A program made the position numbers and the translations under genes. This document shows positions 1-8,244 of a stretch of DNA of 30,443 nucleotides, one piece after another; position 1 is the first letter of the stretch, and the number at the start of each line of letters is the position of its first letter. This DNA comes from Acidobacteriota bacterium (GTDB lineage Bacteria > Acidobacteriota > Terriglobia > UBA7540). The notes under the pieces are model-generated. The model did no database searches. It was not told the origin of the DNA and saw only the letters and a list, made by a program, of their open reading frames with translations. The stretch covers positions 1 to 30,443 of the forward strand of contig JAKASC010000003.1 in the NCBI GenBank assembly GCA_021828245.1, written 5' to 3'.

Positions 1-2692
1 CCATCGAGATAGAGCCGTAGTAGGGGGCGAAAAGGCGGCGGGCATCGGTGCTCAGCTTGCTGCCGGGAATATAGCGCGCTGGGTCAAGCTCGATGGTTTC
101 CTTTTCATGCCGCGCCACTGAGCCCACATAGGCGACTTGCAGCATCCAGTTGCGCGCCAGTTCGCGCTCCACGACGAGATCCCATTGATAGGTCACCGGC
201 ACCAAGTATTTGGAGGAGGGGTCGTAAGTAATGACCAGGTCCGGCAGGGAGAACAACGTGTTGCTGGCCGGCGGGTAGGTGAAAGGAAATGGATAGAAGC
301 CCGTGTAGCCTTGGAGCGGGTCACTGAAAGGACCCGGAGCCGGCGTCAGGGAGACCTGCGGGCTGAAGGGAGAAATGTCCGCGAATCGGTTGTTGATGAC
401 GCCCGCCGTTCCGGAATCGTAGAAGAAGCCCGCTCCCCCGCGAATGCTGGTTTTTCCATTGCCCGTCAAATCGTAAGCAAAGCCGACGCGCGGCGCGAAA
501 TCCGTGAAGTCGCCTCGAACGCCAGCAAAGGGCACGCCCGGGTCGCCGGGGAAAAGCAGGCCCGGCGGGGCGTTGGGAAACTTTATGGACTTCACGTGGG
601 CGTAATAGTTCGCCGGGCTGAACTGTTCGGCGCGGCCCTTAATCTCCTTCCAGGGGAAATAGGGTTCGTAGCGCAAGCCATAGTTGAGCGTGAGCCGCGG
701 CGTGGCGTGAAAGCTATCGTTAAAATAAAACGCCCAGAAATTATCTCGATTGTTTTTATACTCGCCGTAACCCTGGCGGAAGTTTTGCATGTAGCCGAGC
801 AAAAAGCTGGCGAGGGGATTGTTGGTCACGCTGGCATTAAAGTTGAAGGATCCCTGCGCTAAGAACTGGTCACCCAGGTTGACGATGGAGTGGTCAAAGC
901 TCGCACCCATGTCAATGTTGTGCCGGCCGACGACCCAGCTCAGATTGTCCTCGACGCCGTAGTCCTTGTTGTTAAAAGGGCCCAAGGCGCCGCCGAAGAT
1001 GGAGAAGGCGCCGGCAGCACTGATGTTCTGAATCCAGGGTGTGGTGGGTAGCGACAGCCCCTTGACGCCAAAAGTTGCTGCGTTGGGCGAGTTAGCCGTA
1101 AAGGTTTTCTCGGTGGGCACATTGGAGAAGGTGAAGCTGGCTTGGTTCAGCAGATTCGACCGGAAGGTGTGCGTCTCCTGGATCATGAGGTTGTTGACGG
1201 GCTGGTCAAATCCAGCGCCGTAGCCCAGGAGGTTGCCAGCCGGGTTCTGCGGCTCGAGCAGCACATGGTCCTTGTACCAACGGCCGGTCAGGCTGTCTTT
1301 ATTGCCGAGCCTGTCATCCACGCGCAGGATGGCCTCGTTGATGTTCTGCACGGTGGGATGGGTGTAAAAGACTTCCCCCGTGCCGCCCACATGCGGCAAA
1401 TAGTTTTCCGCCAACTTCAGCGCCGCCGGATCGAGCGCGCTGGCCGGGATAATATTGCTGGGAAAGGCTTGGCCGGGGCCGGTTGTTCCGATGGCGTACG
1501 GCCACGGATTTTTGATCTGCTCGGCTCGACCAAAGGGATTGTCGGGATTCGTGGCGCTGAGCAGGGCGGAGAAGTTGCCGTTCAGTTCGTCGGCGGTGGG
1601 CACGAAGGCGTGCGCCGTGCTCACATCACGGTATCGTTCGCCTTGATAGCCGAAGAAGAAAAAAGTCCGGTCGTGGCCGTTGTAAACGTGGGGAATGATG
1701 ACCGGCCCGCCGATGGTGCCGCCGAACTGATTCCGCCTGATTGCGTCGCGGTTCGCTGAGAAGAAATTGCGGGCGTTAAAGATGGGATTGCGGACAAATT
1801 CAAAGAGGTCGCCGTGGAATTGATTGGTGCCGCTTTTGGTGACCACGTTGACCACGCCGCCGGCATTTTCCCCGTACCGGGCGCTGTAATTGTCGGTCTG
1901 CACGCTGAATTCCTGCAAGGCGTCCGGGAAGGGGAAGGGAATGTTGACGTTGTAATATTGGTCGAGGAAGTTCGCGCCGTCCAGCGAGTAGCTGGTCTGG
2001 TTGTTTCGGGAGCCGTTGATGTTGGCGTTAGCCGCCCCGGGAAGGGCGCCTTGGCTGGTGGTGGTGGCCGGCGACACGCCGCTCGCCCCGGCCACGAGAT
2101 TGATCAGTTCCACCGCGTCGCGGCCGTTCAACGGTAAATCCACCATGCGGTCCCGGCCGATGACGTCGCTCAAGGTTGGGGTCGTGGTATTAACCAGCGG
2201 CGCTGCTCCGACCACTGAGACGGTTTGCACGGTCGAGCCGAGTTGCAGGTGAATATCCACCGTGGCGGCCTGGTTGGCGAGCAGCGTAATGCCCTTTTGC
2301 ACGGCAGTCTTAAACCCCTTCACCTTCACCGTCAAGGTGTACTCGGTGGGGCGGAGATTCGGAATCACGTACTCGCCGGTCGAGCCGGATGTTACGTGGC
2401 GGGAAAAACCAGTGAGCGTTTCAGTGGCCGTGATTTGCGCCCCGGGGACACCGGCGCCACTCGGATCGGTCACACGACCGCTGATCGTGCCGAACGCTTG
2501 GCCGTAACCGCGAGGCGCGGCAAAGGCGGCCAACGCGAGCCCCACGAGCGCCACCAACCAACCATGCGCTTTGCAGAAGCTGCCACGGCGATGGCTGCGC
2601 AAGGCTGCGACGTCAAGCCTTCCGCTTTGGGGTTGGGCAAAGCCCCTCTTGTGCCCCCCATGGAGTGCGATCTTACGGGTCCGTCCGACCAT
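1..2692 (-). CDS. TonB-dependent receptor with carboxypeptidase-regulatory domain (Oar-like), 3' end outside the window
   Basis: Outer-membrane receptor of the large acidobacterial Oar-like class, expected to import large substrates such as glycans. The ATG at 2692-2690 is preceded by GAGGTG seven bases upstream. The first ~60 residues are a basic stretch and a hydrophobic export segment ending near GYGQAFG. A carboxypeptidase-regulatory fold follows, beginning TISGRVTDPSGAGVPGA. Next is a plug-like region with LPLNGRD and SGTNQFHG motifs. The beta-barrel part carries repeated aromatic strand motifs, for example LTLNYGLRYEPYFPW and GKTSIRGGAGFFYD. About 897 codons are visible and the frame is open to base 1. 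The complete paralogue at 8245-11580 has 1111 residues, so roughly the last 200 lie beyond the edge. The family call is firm; the substrate is unknown. The next gene downstream is not visible. Confidence 0.93.
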   Translation of the reverse strand, partial: MVGRTRKIALHGGHKRGFAQPQSGRLDVAALRSHRRGSFCKAHGWLVALVGLALAAFAAPRGYGQAFGTISGRVTDPSGAGVPGAQITATETLTGFSRHVTSGSTGEYVIPNLRPTEYTLTVKVKGFKTAVQKGITLLANQAATVDIHLQLGSTVQTVSVVGAAPLVNTTTPTLSDVIGRDRMVDLPLNGRDAVELINLVAGASGVSPATTTSQGALPGAANANINGSRNNQTSYSLDGANFLDQYYNVNIPFPFPDALQEFSVQTDNYSARYGENAGGVVNVVTKSGTNQFHGDLFEFVRNPIFNARNFFSANRDAIRRNQFGGTIGGPVIIPHVYNGHDRTFFFFGYQGERYRDVSTAHAFVPTADELNGNFSALLSATNPDNPFGRAEQIKNPWPYAIGTTGPGQAFPSNIIPASALDPAALKLAENYLPHVGGTGEVFYTHPTVQNINEAILRVDDRLGNKDSLTGRWYKDHVLLEPQNPAGNLLGYGAGFDQPVNNLMIQETHTFRSNLLNQASFTFSNVPTEKTFTANSPNAATFGVKGLSLPTTPWIQNISAAGAFSIFGGALGPFNNKDYGVEDNLSWVVGRHNIDMGASFDHSIVNLGDQFLAQGSFNFNASVTNNPLASFLLGYMQNFRQGYGEYKNNRDNFWAFYFNDSFHATPRLTLNYGLRYEPYFPWKEIKGRAEQFSPANYYAHVKSIKFPNAPPGLLFPGDPGVPFAGVRGDFTDFAPRVGFAYDLTGNGKTSIRGGAGFFYDSGTAGVINNRFADISPFSPQVSLTPAPGPFSDPLQGYTGFYPFPFTYPPASNTLFSLPDLVITYDPSSKYLVPVTYQWDLVVERELARNWMLQVAYVGSVARHEKETIELDPARYIPGSKLSTDARRLFAPYYGSISM

Positions 2693-2867
2693 ACGTCACC
2701 TCGCCACGGAATTTCACCGGCGTCGGCGTGAGGCATCGTTCCTCTAGTTCCGACGTCAGCTACGCTTGAGACCCTAGATCCGACAGAGACGTAAAAGTGA
2801 GCACTCGCCCATCGTCGTTAAGCAGCCCTCCGCGGGATGCCTTGGCGAGATGGGCTTCATCCACGCC

Positions 2868-2897
2868 AGATTATTCATAGTCGGAGGCAATTGTCAA
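2868..2897 (-). promoter_or_regulatory. Candidate sigma70-type promoter of the first TonB-dependent receptor
   Basis: Reading the minus strand, TTGACA (2897-2892) and TAATCT (2873-2868) are separated by 18 bases. The start codon of the receptor is about 170 bases further down, so a long 5' leader is implied. The -35 hexamer matches consensus fully and the -10 four of six. Prediction from sequence only. Confidence 0.5.
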
Positions 2898-2915
2898 GAG
2901 GAAGTAATATGACAG

Positions 2916-2927
2916 ATATCAGATACC
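2916..2927. promoter_or_regulatory. Candidate operator ATATCAGATACC upstream of a receptor gene
   Basis: The core TATC-A-GATA is an inverted repeat around one base. The whole 12-mer recurs in opposite orientation at 11654-11665, upstream of the other receptor gene. Here it sits 18 bases upstream of the -35 hexamer. Its symmetry and placement suit a dimeric regulator, perhaps of the GntR type (inference). No such regulator is encoded in the window. Confidence 0.45.
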
Positions 2928-2970
2928 GATTCGACGACGCCAAGCGGACCTCCTGAAGATCGGGCGCGAA

Positions 2971-4137
2971 TCAGAGACAGAGCGCCGGCGGCAGAGGTTG
3001 GCCGATGAGCGGCGTCGCGTAGGAACGATAAGAGGCTTGAATTTGCCCCGGTTCACTCAGGAAGCGGTTGGGCAAATGGCGCTCGCGGTTGGCCACCTCG
3101 CTGAGAGGGACCAATTTCAGTCGGATGCGATAACGCTTCGAGGGCAACCGCTCGATGGCCACCATGGCATCGGTCTCGCCCTGAAGCGCGGCCCGGAGGG
3201 CAAAGCCTCCAATCGCACGAGCTTCCTCGGCGTCCACGCTGGACTGGCAGAGGCTGAAGGCACGACAGAGGATGCCGGGCTTTTCACTGCGGGCGCGGAC
3301 TTTGAGTTCACGGCTGACCAGGCGCGCCAGGGCGGCGGCGACATTGCCGGGGAGCGGGCGGCCACGAGCATCCCGACTGCTGCCGCCGGAAGCGGCGATA
3401 GGGCGGCCACGAGCGTCTTTTAATCCCTCGGCGACCACCCCGACCACCCAACCTTGGCGGCGTAGCAGGCCGTCCAGGCGCGTCAGAAATTCGGACGGAT
3501 TGAAGGCGGATTCGGGAATGTAAATGAAATGGGGTGGGTCGTCGCGCCGTTGGCGGGCGAGAAGGGAAGCGGCGGCCAGCCAGCCGGCGTTGCGGCCCAT
3601 CACCTCCACAATCGAAACCGGGGTGGGCAAGGCTCGTTGATCGAGGCCAATTTCGCGCACGGCGGTGACCACAAAGCGCGCTGCACTGCCAAAGCCGGGG
3701 CTATGGTCCGTTTCGCAGAGATCGTTATCCACGGTTTTAGGGATGCCGATGGTCGCCAGTGGATAGTTGAGTTGGCGAGCTGTGGCGGATAATTCGAGCG
3801 CGGTTTGCATCGAGCCATTTCCGCCAGTGTAGAAACAATATCGAATGTCGTGCCGGCGAAAGAATTCGATGGTCGCTTCACGGTCCTCCGGGGTGATGGC
3901 GCCGCGAAAACTGCCGATGACTGAGCCAACCTGCCGGCCGAGCGCCCGCATTTGGCGGCGAGGAAGCGATAGCAGGTCGAGGACATCGTGGCGCAGAACG
4001 CCTGGCAACCCTCCCCTCGGCGCCCAAAGGTGGGCGAGGCGGGCGGCGTGGCATTGCTCCACCAGCCCTTGCAGGCTGGAGTTCAGAACGGAAGTCGGAC
4101 CGCCACCATGAGCAACAAAAGCACTGGGTTGCGCCAA
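2971..4137 (-). CDS. 6-phosphofructokinase, pyrophosphate-type scaffold (388 aa)
   Basis: Phosphorylates fructose 6-phosphate to the 1,6-bisphosphate in glycolysis; cytoplasmic. Family motifs are GGGPTSVLN at residues 11-19, YTGGNGSM near 103-110, GIPKTVDNDL at 131-140 (Asp137 is the expected catalytic base) and MGRNAGWLA at 180-188. Lys134 in PKTVDND is characteristic of PPi-dependent enzymes. However, the adjacent donor-site motif reads GGNGS instead of the usual PPi-type GGDD, with Gly108 as in ATP enzymes. Donor specificity is therefore uncertain. The start is TTG at 4137, chosen because AAGGAGAG lies seven bases upstream and the conserved N-terminal glycine loop begins ten residues in. 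It lies between the receptor and the sugar-type transporter on the same strand, with gaps of about 280 and 165 bases, so it may have its own promoter. Confidence 0.9.
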   Translation of the reverse strand: MAQPSAFVAHGGGPTSVLNSSLQGLVEQCHAARLAHLWAPRGGLPGVLRHDVLDLLSLPRRQMRALGRQVGSVIGSFRGAITPEDREATIEFFRRHDIRYCFYTGGNGSMQTALELSATARQLNYPLATIGIPKTVDNDLCETDHSPGFGSAARFVVTAVREIGLDQRALPTPVSIVEVMGRNAGWLAAASLLARQRRDDPPHFIYIPESAFNPSEFLTRLDGLLRRQGWVVGVVAEGLKDARGRPIAASGGSSRDARGRPLPGNVAAALARLVSRELKVRARSEKPGILCRAFSLCQSSVDAEEARAIGGFALRAALQGETDAMVAIERLPSKRYRIRLKLVPLSEVANRERHLPNRFLSEPGQIQASYRSYATPLIGQPLPPALCL

Positions 4138-4301
4138 CGGAAACTCTCCTTATGACTGAACCGACGCCAAACCGGCCGACGGTCCATTTTAGCTGTAACA
4201 CGGAGCGGGATGTCACGGGCGGCAGCACGCCGAGGCGCCACAAGCGCCGGCGAAACCGGCTTAGTCCCGCCGCCATATCTCGCCGGCTGCTGACGCAAAA
4301 C

Positions 4302-5567
4302 TCAGGCCGGGCTCAAAAGCTCTTCGGGGGTGAGCGAGCGGCAGCGTCGCACGTAAAACAAGAGCGCGGCAAAACTCCCCAGTGGCATCACCGCCGCGGC
4401 GGCAAAAACCGGAAACCAAGAAAAGCGCATCACCACCACGCCCGTGAACAGCGTCATGGCCATGTCAATAATCCCTTCGCCAACGCCTGTGATGCCGGTG
4501 ACGCGAGCCAGCGTTGAATCCGGAAAAACGTCGGTAATCACGGCGATGACGTGGTTGGACATGACGTTCACGCCGAAAATGCCCATGCCGGCAACCAGCG
4601 CCGCATCGAAAGAGCTTCGGGTCAAAGGGGCAAGCAGCGTGCCGAGCGCGGCCAGCGCAGTACCCAGCGCATAGGTGGACTTTCTGGCCCGATCCACCTG
4701 CCAGCCGCGGTGAATGAGGAATCCGGAAATATAGCCGCCGCCGATCTGCCCCACGCCGCCCACAAAGTAAGACAAGCTGGCGAGACCGGCCATGGCGGTC
4801 ATCGTCAGCCCGCGGCCTCGGACCAGGTAGAGCGGCAGCCAATACCAGTAGAATTGGGAGAGCGGCCCGGAAAGAGCGCGCATCAAAATCACGCCCCAGG
4901 TCTGGCGCAGCCGGAGCAAGCGACTCACGGTGATTTTCTCGGGCGCGCCCGTCGCCGGTTTGGGCAGCCGAAGCCGGGCTATCGCACGCGACGATTGAAG
5001 CCAAAGAGGAATCCAGACCAGCCCGGCCAGACTAGGCAGCAGAAAAGCGCTTCGCCAACCGAAGCGATGGGCAACATAAACCACCAGCGGCGGCGCAACG
5101 ACCGAACCAAGAAGGCTTCCGCTATTGAATAGTCCCAGTGCCAGGGCCGTCTGGTCACTGGGGAAAATCTCTCCCACGTTCTTCACGCCCGCCGAGTAAT
5201 TGCCGCACTCAAACACGCCCATTAGGAACCGCAAGCCGCTGAAGCTGGCCACGCTTTCGGCAACCGTTTGGGCCATGTTGCTGAACGACCAGCCGGCAAA
5301 GATACTGGCCAAGCCAGCACGAACGCCGACTTGATCAATCCAAGCGCCGGCAGGAATCTGGCCGAGCGTCATGCCGAGCATGAAGGCGAAGACGATGTAG
5401 GAATACTCGCTGGCCGTCAGGTGTAATTGACGGAAAAGCATGGGGGCGACGGTGGCGAGAACCAGGCGATCAATGAAATTGATAGTGAGAGAGGTTCCCA
5501 ACAGAATCGCCAGCCACCAGGCCATGGGGCGCGCGGACAAGCCGAATTCTTTGCGTTGGTTCGCCAC
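4302..5567 (-). CDS. Major facilitator superfamily transporter, anion:cation symporter (hexuronate/ExuT-like) type (421 aa)
   Basis: Inner-membrane secondary transporter with about 12 hydrophobic segments. The first helix carries the NFIDRLVLATVAPML signature seen in the ACS branch, which takes up organic acids such as hexuronates, galactonate and phthalates. Length matches the family (about 420-440 residues). The GTG at 5567 is the upstream-most start; an ATG at 5525 just before the first helix (MAWWLAILLG) is an alternative. Neither has a clear ribosome-binding site. The gene follows the GH3 glycosidase by 40 bases on the same strand, so the two are probably cotranscribed, and a role in importing a sugar acid released outside the cytoplasm is likely. 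The exact substrate cannot be read from sequence. Confidence 0.88.
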   Translation of the reverse strand: MANQRKEFGLSARPMAWWLAILLGTSLTINFIDRLVLATVAPMLFRQLHLTASEYSYIVFAFMLGMTLGQIPAGAWIDQVGVRAGLASIFAGWSFSNMAQTVAESVASFSGLRFLMGVFECGNYSAGVKNVGEIFPSDQTALALGLFNSGSLLGSVVAPPLVVYVAHRFGWRSAFLLPSLAGLVWIPLWLQSSRAIARLRLPKPATGAPEKITVSRLLRLRQTWGVILMRALSGPLSQFYWYWLPLYLVRGRGLTMTAMAGLASLSYFVGGVGQIGGGYISGFLIHRGWQVDRARKSTYALGTALAALGTLLAPLTRSSFDAALVAGMGIFGVNVMSNHVIAVITDVFPDSTLARVTGITGVGEGIIDMAMTLFTGVVVMRFSWFPVFAAAAVMPLGSFAALLFYVRRCRSLTPEELLSPA

Positions 5568-5607
5568 AAGGGGGCGCGAAGGCGCCGGGTCACGAAGAGC
5601 TGAGAAA

Positions 5608-7968
5608 CTAGACTACCTCCAGTGTGGCGTGGAGGGTGCGCACCGAACTGGAGCCGACCATGATATCAAACGTCCCCGGCTCGACAACCCATTGCATTTC
5701 GGCGTCGTAAAAGCCAAGTTCGGCCGGCGTCAGCTTGAACTGGACCGATTGGGTTTCGCCGGGCTTCAGATGAATCCGCTTAAAACCGCGCAACTCCTGA
5801 ATGGGCCGCGTGACGCTGCTGACTCGATCGCGGAGGTAAAGTTGAACCACTTCATCGCCGGCGCGCCGTCCGGTGTTGGTCACCTGCACGCTGGCGATGG
5901 TTTCACCCTCGCGGGCAATCTGAGCCGGTGACAGGGTGAGGTTGGAGAAGCTGAAGGTCGTGTAACTAAGGCCGTGGCCAAAGGGAAACAGCGGGCCGCG
6001 CGGGACAAAGAGATAAGGCACGTCGGCGGAAGGCTTGCGGTAATAGTAAGCGGGAAGCTCGCCGACAGAGCGAGGGAACGTGAGGGGAAGCTTCCCACCG
6101 GGATTGGCATCCCCGAAGAGCACCTGCGCGGCGGCTGTGCCACCCTCCTCGCCGAGATACCAACCCTCCAGGATGGCGGGAACGTGCTCGGCCGCATAGT
6201 CAATCGAGATCGGGCGACCGTTAATCAGGAAGAGAACGGTTGGGGTTGCCGTTTCTACAATCGAGCGAACCAGGCGGTTTTGCAAGCCCACCATGGCGAG
6301 GGAATCGCGGTCGCCGGGATTGCGGACGCTCGCCTCGTGGCAGGTCTGTTCGTTGCCGCCCATCACCAGGATGGCTACGTCCGCGTGGCGCGCGAGTTCG
6401 GTGGCGGCGTGGATGTTCCGAAGCTGCGTTTTGCGGTTAGGGAGTGTGACGTGGCCCGGAGCGCCGGTAGTAATTTCGCAGCCCTCGGCATACACGACGT
6501 GCGCTGAGGAGCCGACGCGCTGGCGGATGCCTTCGAGTAGGCTGACGTCACCCGGCTCGACCGGGCGGCTGTAACCGCCCAGGTGCACGGTGGCGGCGTC
6601 GCCGCCGATGACGGCAATCGTCTTGAATTTCTTCAAATCAAGGGGTAGCAGGTTGTCGGCGTTCTTGAGCAGGATAATGGCCTTTTGAGCCGTTTCAAGT
6701 GCCAAGCGACGGTGCGGCGCGGAGTTGGTGATGCGCTCGGCATAGCTCGGATCCACGTAAGGGTTCTCAAACAAGCCCAGACGGAATTTCGCTTCCAGGA
6801 TACGGAAAACGGCCCGGTCCACTTCACCTTCCGGTACGCGGCCGTGTCGGGCTTGGTCGAGCAAGGTGGAATAGACGGAACCTGCCGAGCGATCATAATC
6901 CACGCCGGCCGCAAGCGCCATGCGAGCGGCTCCGGCGTAGTCGGCGGCGATGTGGTGCGTGTTGACCAGCATCTCCAGGCCCGCGCCGTCGGAGGTGACG
7001 TAGCCGCGAAAACCCCATTCGCCGCGGAGAACTTTCGTGAGCAACCAATGGTTGATGTGGCATGGAATGCCACCGTTGATTTCACAGTAGGCGGCCATGA
7101 CGCTGCCGACCTGGGCTTGCTCGACGGCGGCGCGAAACATTGGCAAGAAAGTTTCGCGTAGCACACGCTCGGCGTAGTTGGCGGGCGCGGTATTGCGTCC
7201 CCCCCAAGGCTCGCCGAGCGCCGCGAAATGCTTGGCGGTGGACAACACGTGGTGACGGTCAATCAAATAATTTTTGCCTTGCAGGCCTCGGATGGCCGCG
7301 ACGCCGAGTTGGGTGGAAAGGTAAGGGTCTTCGCCGTAGGTTTCTTCGGTTCGTCCCCAACGCGGGTCTCGCGCCAGGTTCAGCACCGGAGCAAACACCT
7401 GGTTGATGCCGGCCGAAGCGGCCTCGTCGCCGGCGACCGTGAAAACCCGCTCGAGTAATTCGGGATCCCAGGTGCTGCCGAGAGCAATGGCTTGAGGAAA
7501 ACTGGTTGCGCCGTGGGCCGTGTAGCCATGCAGTGCTTCATCCTGAAAAATCTGCGGAATGCCGAGGCGCGTTTTTTCGACCGCATACCGTTGTAGGCCG
7601 TTGCGGTAAACGGCTTGGTCGCGCGGGCTGCGATGAGAGTGCATGTCATAAATATGCCGAAAATCGCCCCGGATATCCTGGTCGGTAAATTGGCCGGTGG
7701 CATCCAGCATGCCGTAGATCGAGGTTCTGCCGCCGCGCAACTGCTCAATTTTTTCTTCAAGCGTCATGCGGCGCAGCAGGTCTGCCGCGCGTTGTTCGAT
7801 GGGCAGGTCGGGGTTGCGATAGGCGGCTGCTGCGGCTTGGTTCGGGCTGGGCGCGCGCGGGGATTTGGAAATTTCTGGCGCCGCCGGCGTCTGAGCGCTG
7901 CCAGGCCGTCGCCCGGTCAGGAAGGCGCTCACGCCACCAAGCAACGAAGCAAATTCTCGTCGTGTCAT
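5608..7968 (-). CDS. Glycoside hydrolase family 3 beta-glycosidase (beta-glucosidase/beta-xylosidase-like), exported (786 aa)
   Basis: Retaining exo-glycosidase that trims oligosaccharides from their non-reducing end. The N-terminus TRREFASLLGG resembles a Tat export signal, so a periplasmic or surface location is likely. The GH3 barrel spans about residues 50-400, with NLARDPRWGRTEETYGEDPY near 197-216, TAKHFAALGEP near 245-255 and the nucleophile Asp327 in YVTSDGAGLE. The second alpha/beta domain begins near KAIILLKN, and the C-terminal fibronectin-III-like domain has TNTGRRAGDEVVQLYL and ELRGFKRIHLKPGE. Length fits the BglX-type architecture. The ATG at 7968 follows AGGAGGAATCC, a strong ribosome-binding site. 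It sits 276 bases after the second receptor gene and directly before the transporter gene. Whether it prefers glucosides or xylosides is not determinable here. Confidence 0.95.
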   Translation of the reverse strand: MTRREFASLLGGVSAFLTGRRPGSAQTPAAPEISKSPRAPSPNQAAAAAYRNPDLPIEQRAADLLRRMTLEEKIEQLRGGRTSIYGMLDATGQFTDQDIRGDFRHIYDMHSHRSPRDQAVYRNGLQRYAVEKTRLGIPQIFQDEALHGYTAHGATSFPQAIALGSTWDPELLERVFTVAGDEAASAGINQVFAPVLNLARDPRWGRTEETYGEDPYLSTQLGVAAIRGLQGKNYLIDRHHVLSTAKHFAALGEPWGGRNTAPANYAERVLRETFLPMFRAAVEQAQVGSVMAAYCEINGGIPCHINHWLLTKVLRGEWGFRGYVTSDGAGLEMLVNTHHIAADYAGAARMALAAGVDYDRSAGSVYSTLLDQARHGRVPEGEVDRAVFRILEAKFRLGLFENPYVDPSYAERITNSAPHRRLALETAQKAIILLKNADNLLPLDLKKFKTIAVIGGDAATVHLGGYSRPVEPGDVSLLEGIRQRVGSSAHVVYAEGCEITTGAPGHVTLPNRKTQLRNIHAATELARHADVAILVMGGNEQTCHEASVRNPGDRDSLAMVGLQNRLVRSIVETATPTVLFLINGRPISIDYAAEHVPAILEGWYLGEEGGTAAAQVLFGDANPGGKLPLTFPRSVGELPAYYYRKPSADVPYLFVPRGPLFPFGHGLSYTTFSFSNLTLSPAQIAREGETIASVQVTNTGRRAGDEVVQLYLRDRVSSVTRPIQELRGFKRIHLKPGETQSVQFKLTPAELGFYDAEMQWVVEPGTFDIMVGSSSVRTLHATLEVV

Positions 7969-8244
7969 GTTGGATTCCTCCTGATGGCTATGGGTTACGG
8001 TTCTCCGATTTCATCAAAAGCGTCGGTGGCCTGAATGCGAGGCCGGTACGTTACTCCAGGAACATGCGGCCGCTGGGTTCGGCTTGCTCCCAAGCGCGCC
8101 ACCATGGTCTCGCGGCGATTAAGTGGGCGCGCGCGGCCAGCGCAACCCCCGCCCGTGAGCTCGCATAGCCTCTTCCCGCCGAAGGGCTGCCTTGGTTTGC
8201 CGGTGGCTCCTCCGCGCCGCTCAGCTTGGGCACCAGGGAGAAGT

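Noticed and set aside
137..862. Long plus-strand open frame opposite the first receptor gene
   Set aside because: It is antisense to a clear receptor barrel, has no family resemblance and no ribosome-binding site. GC-rich coding DNA gives such frames routinely.
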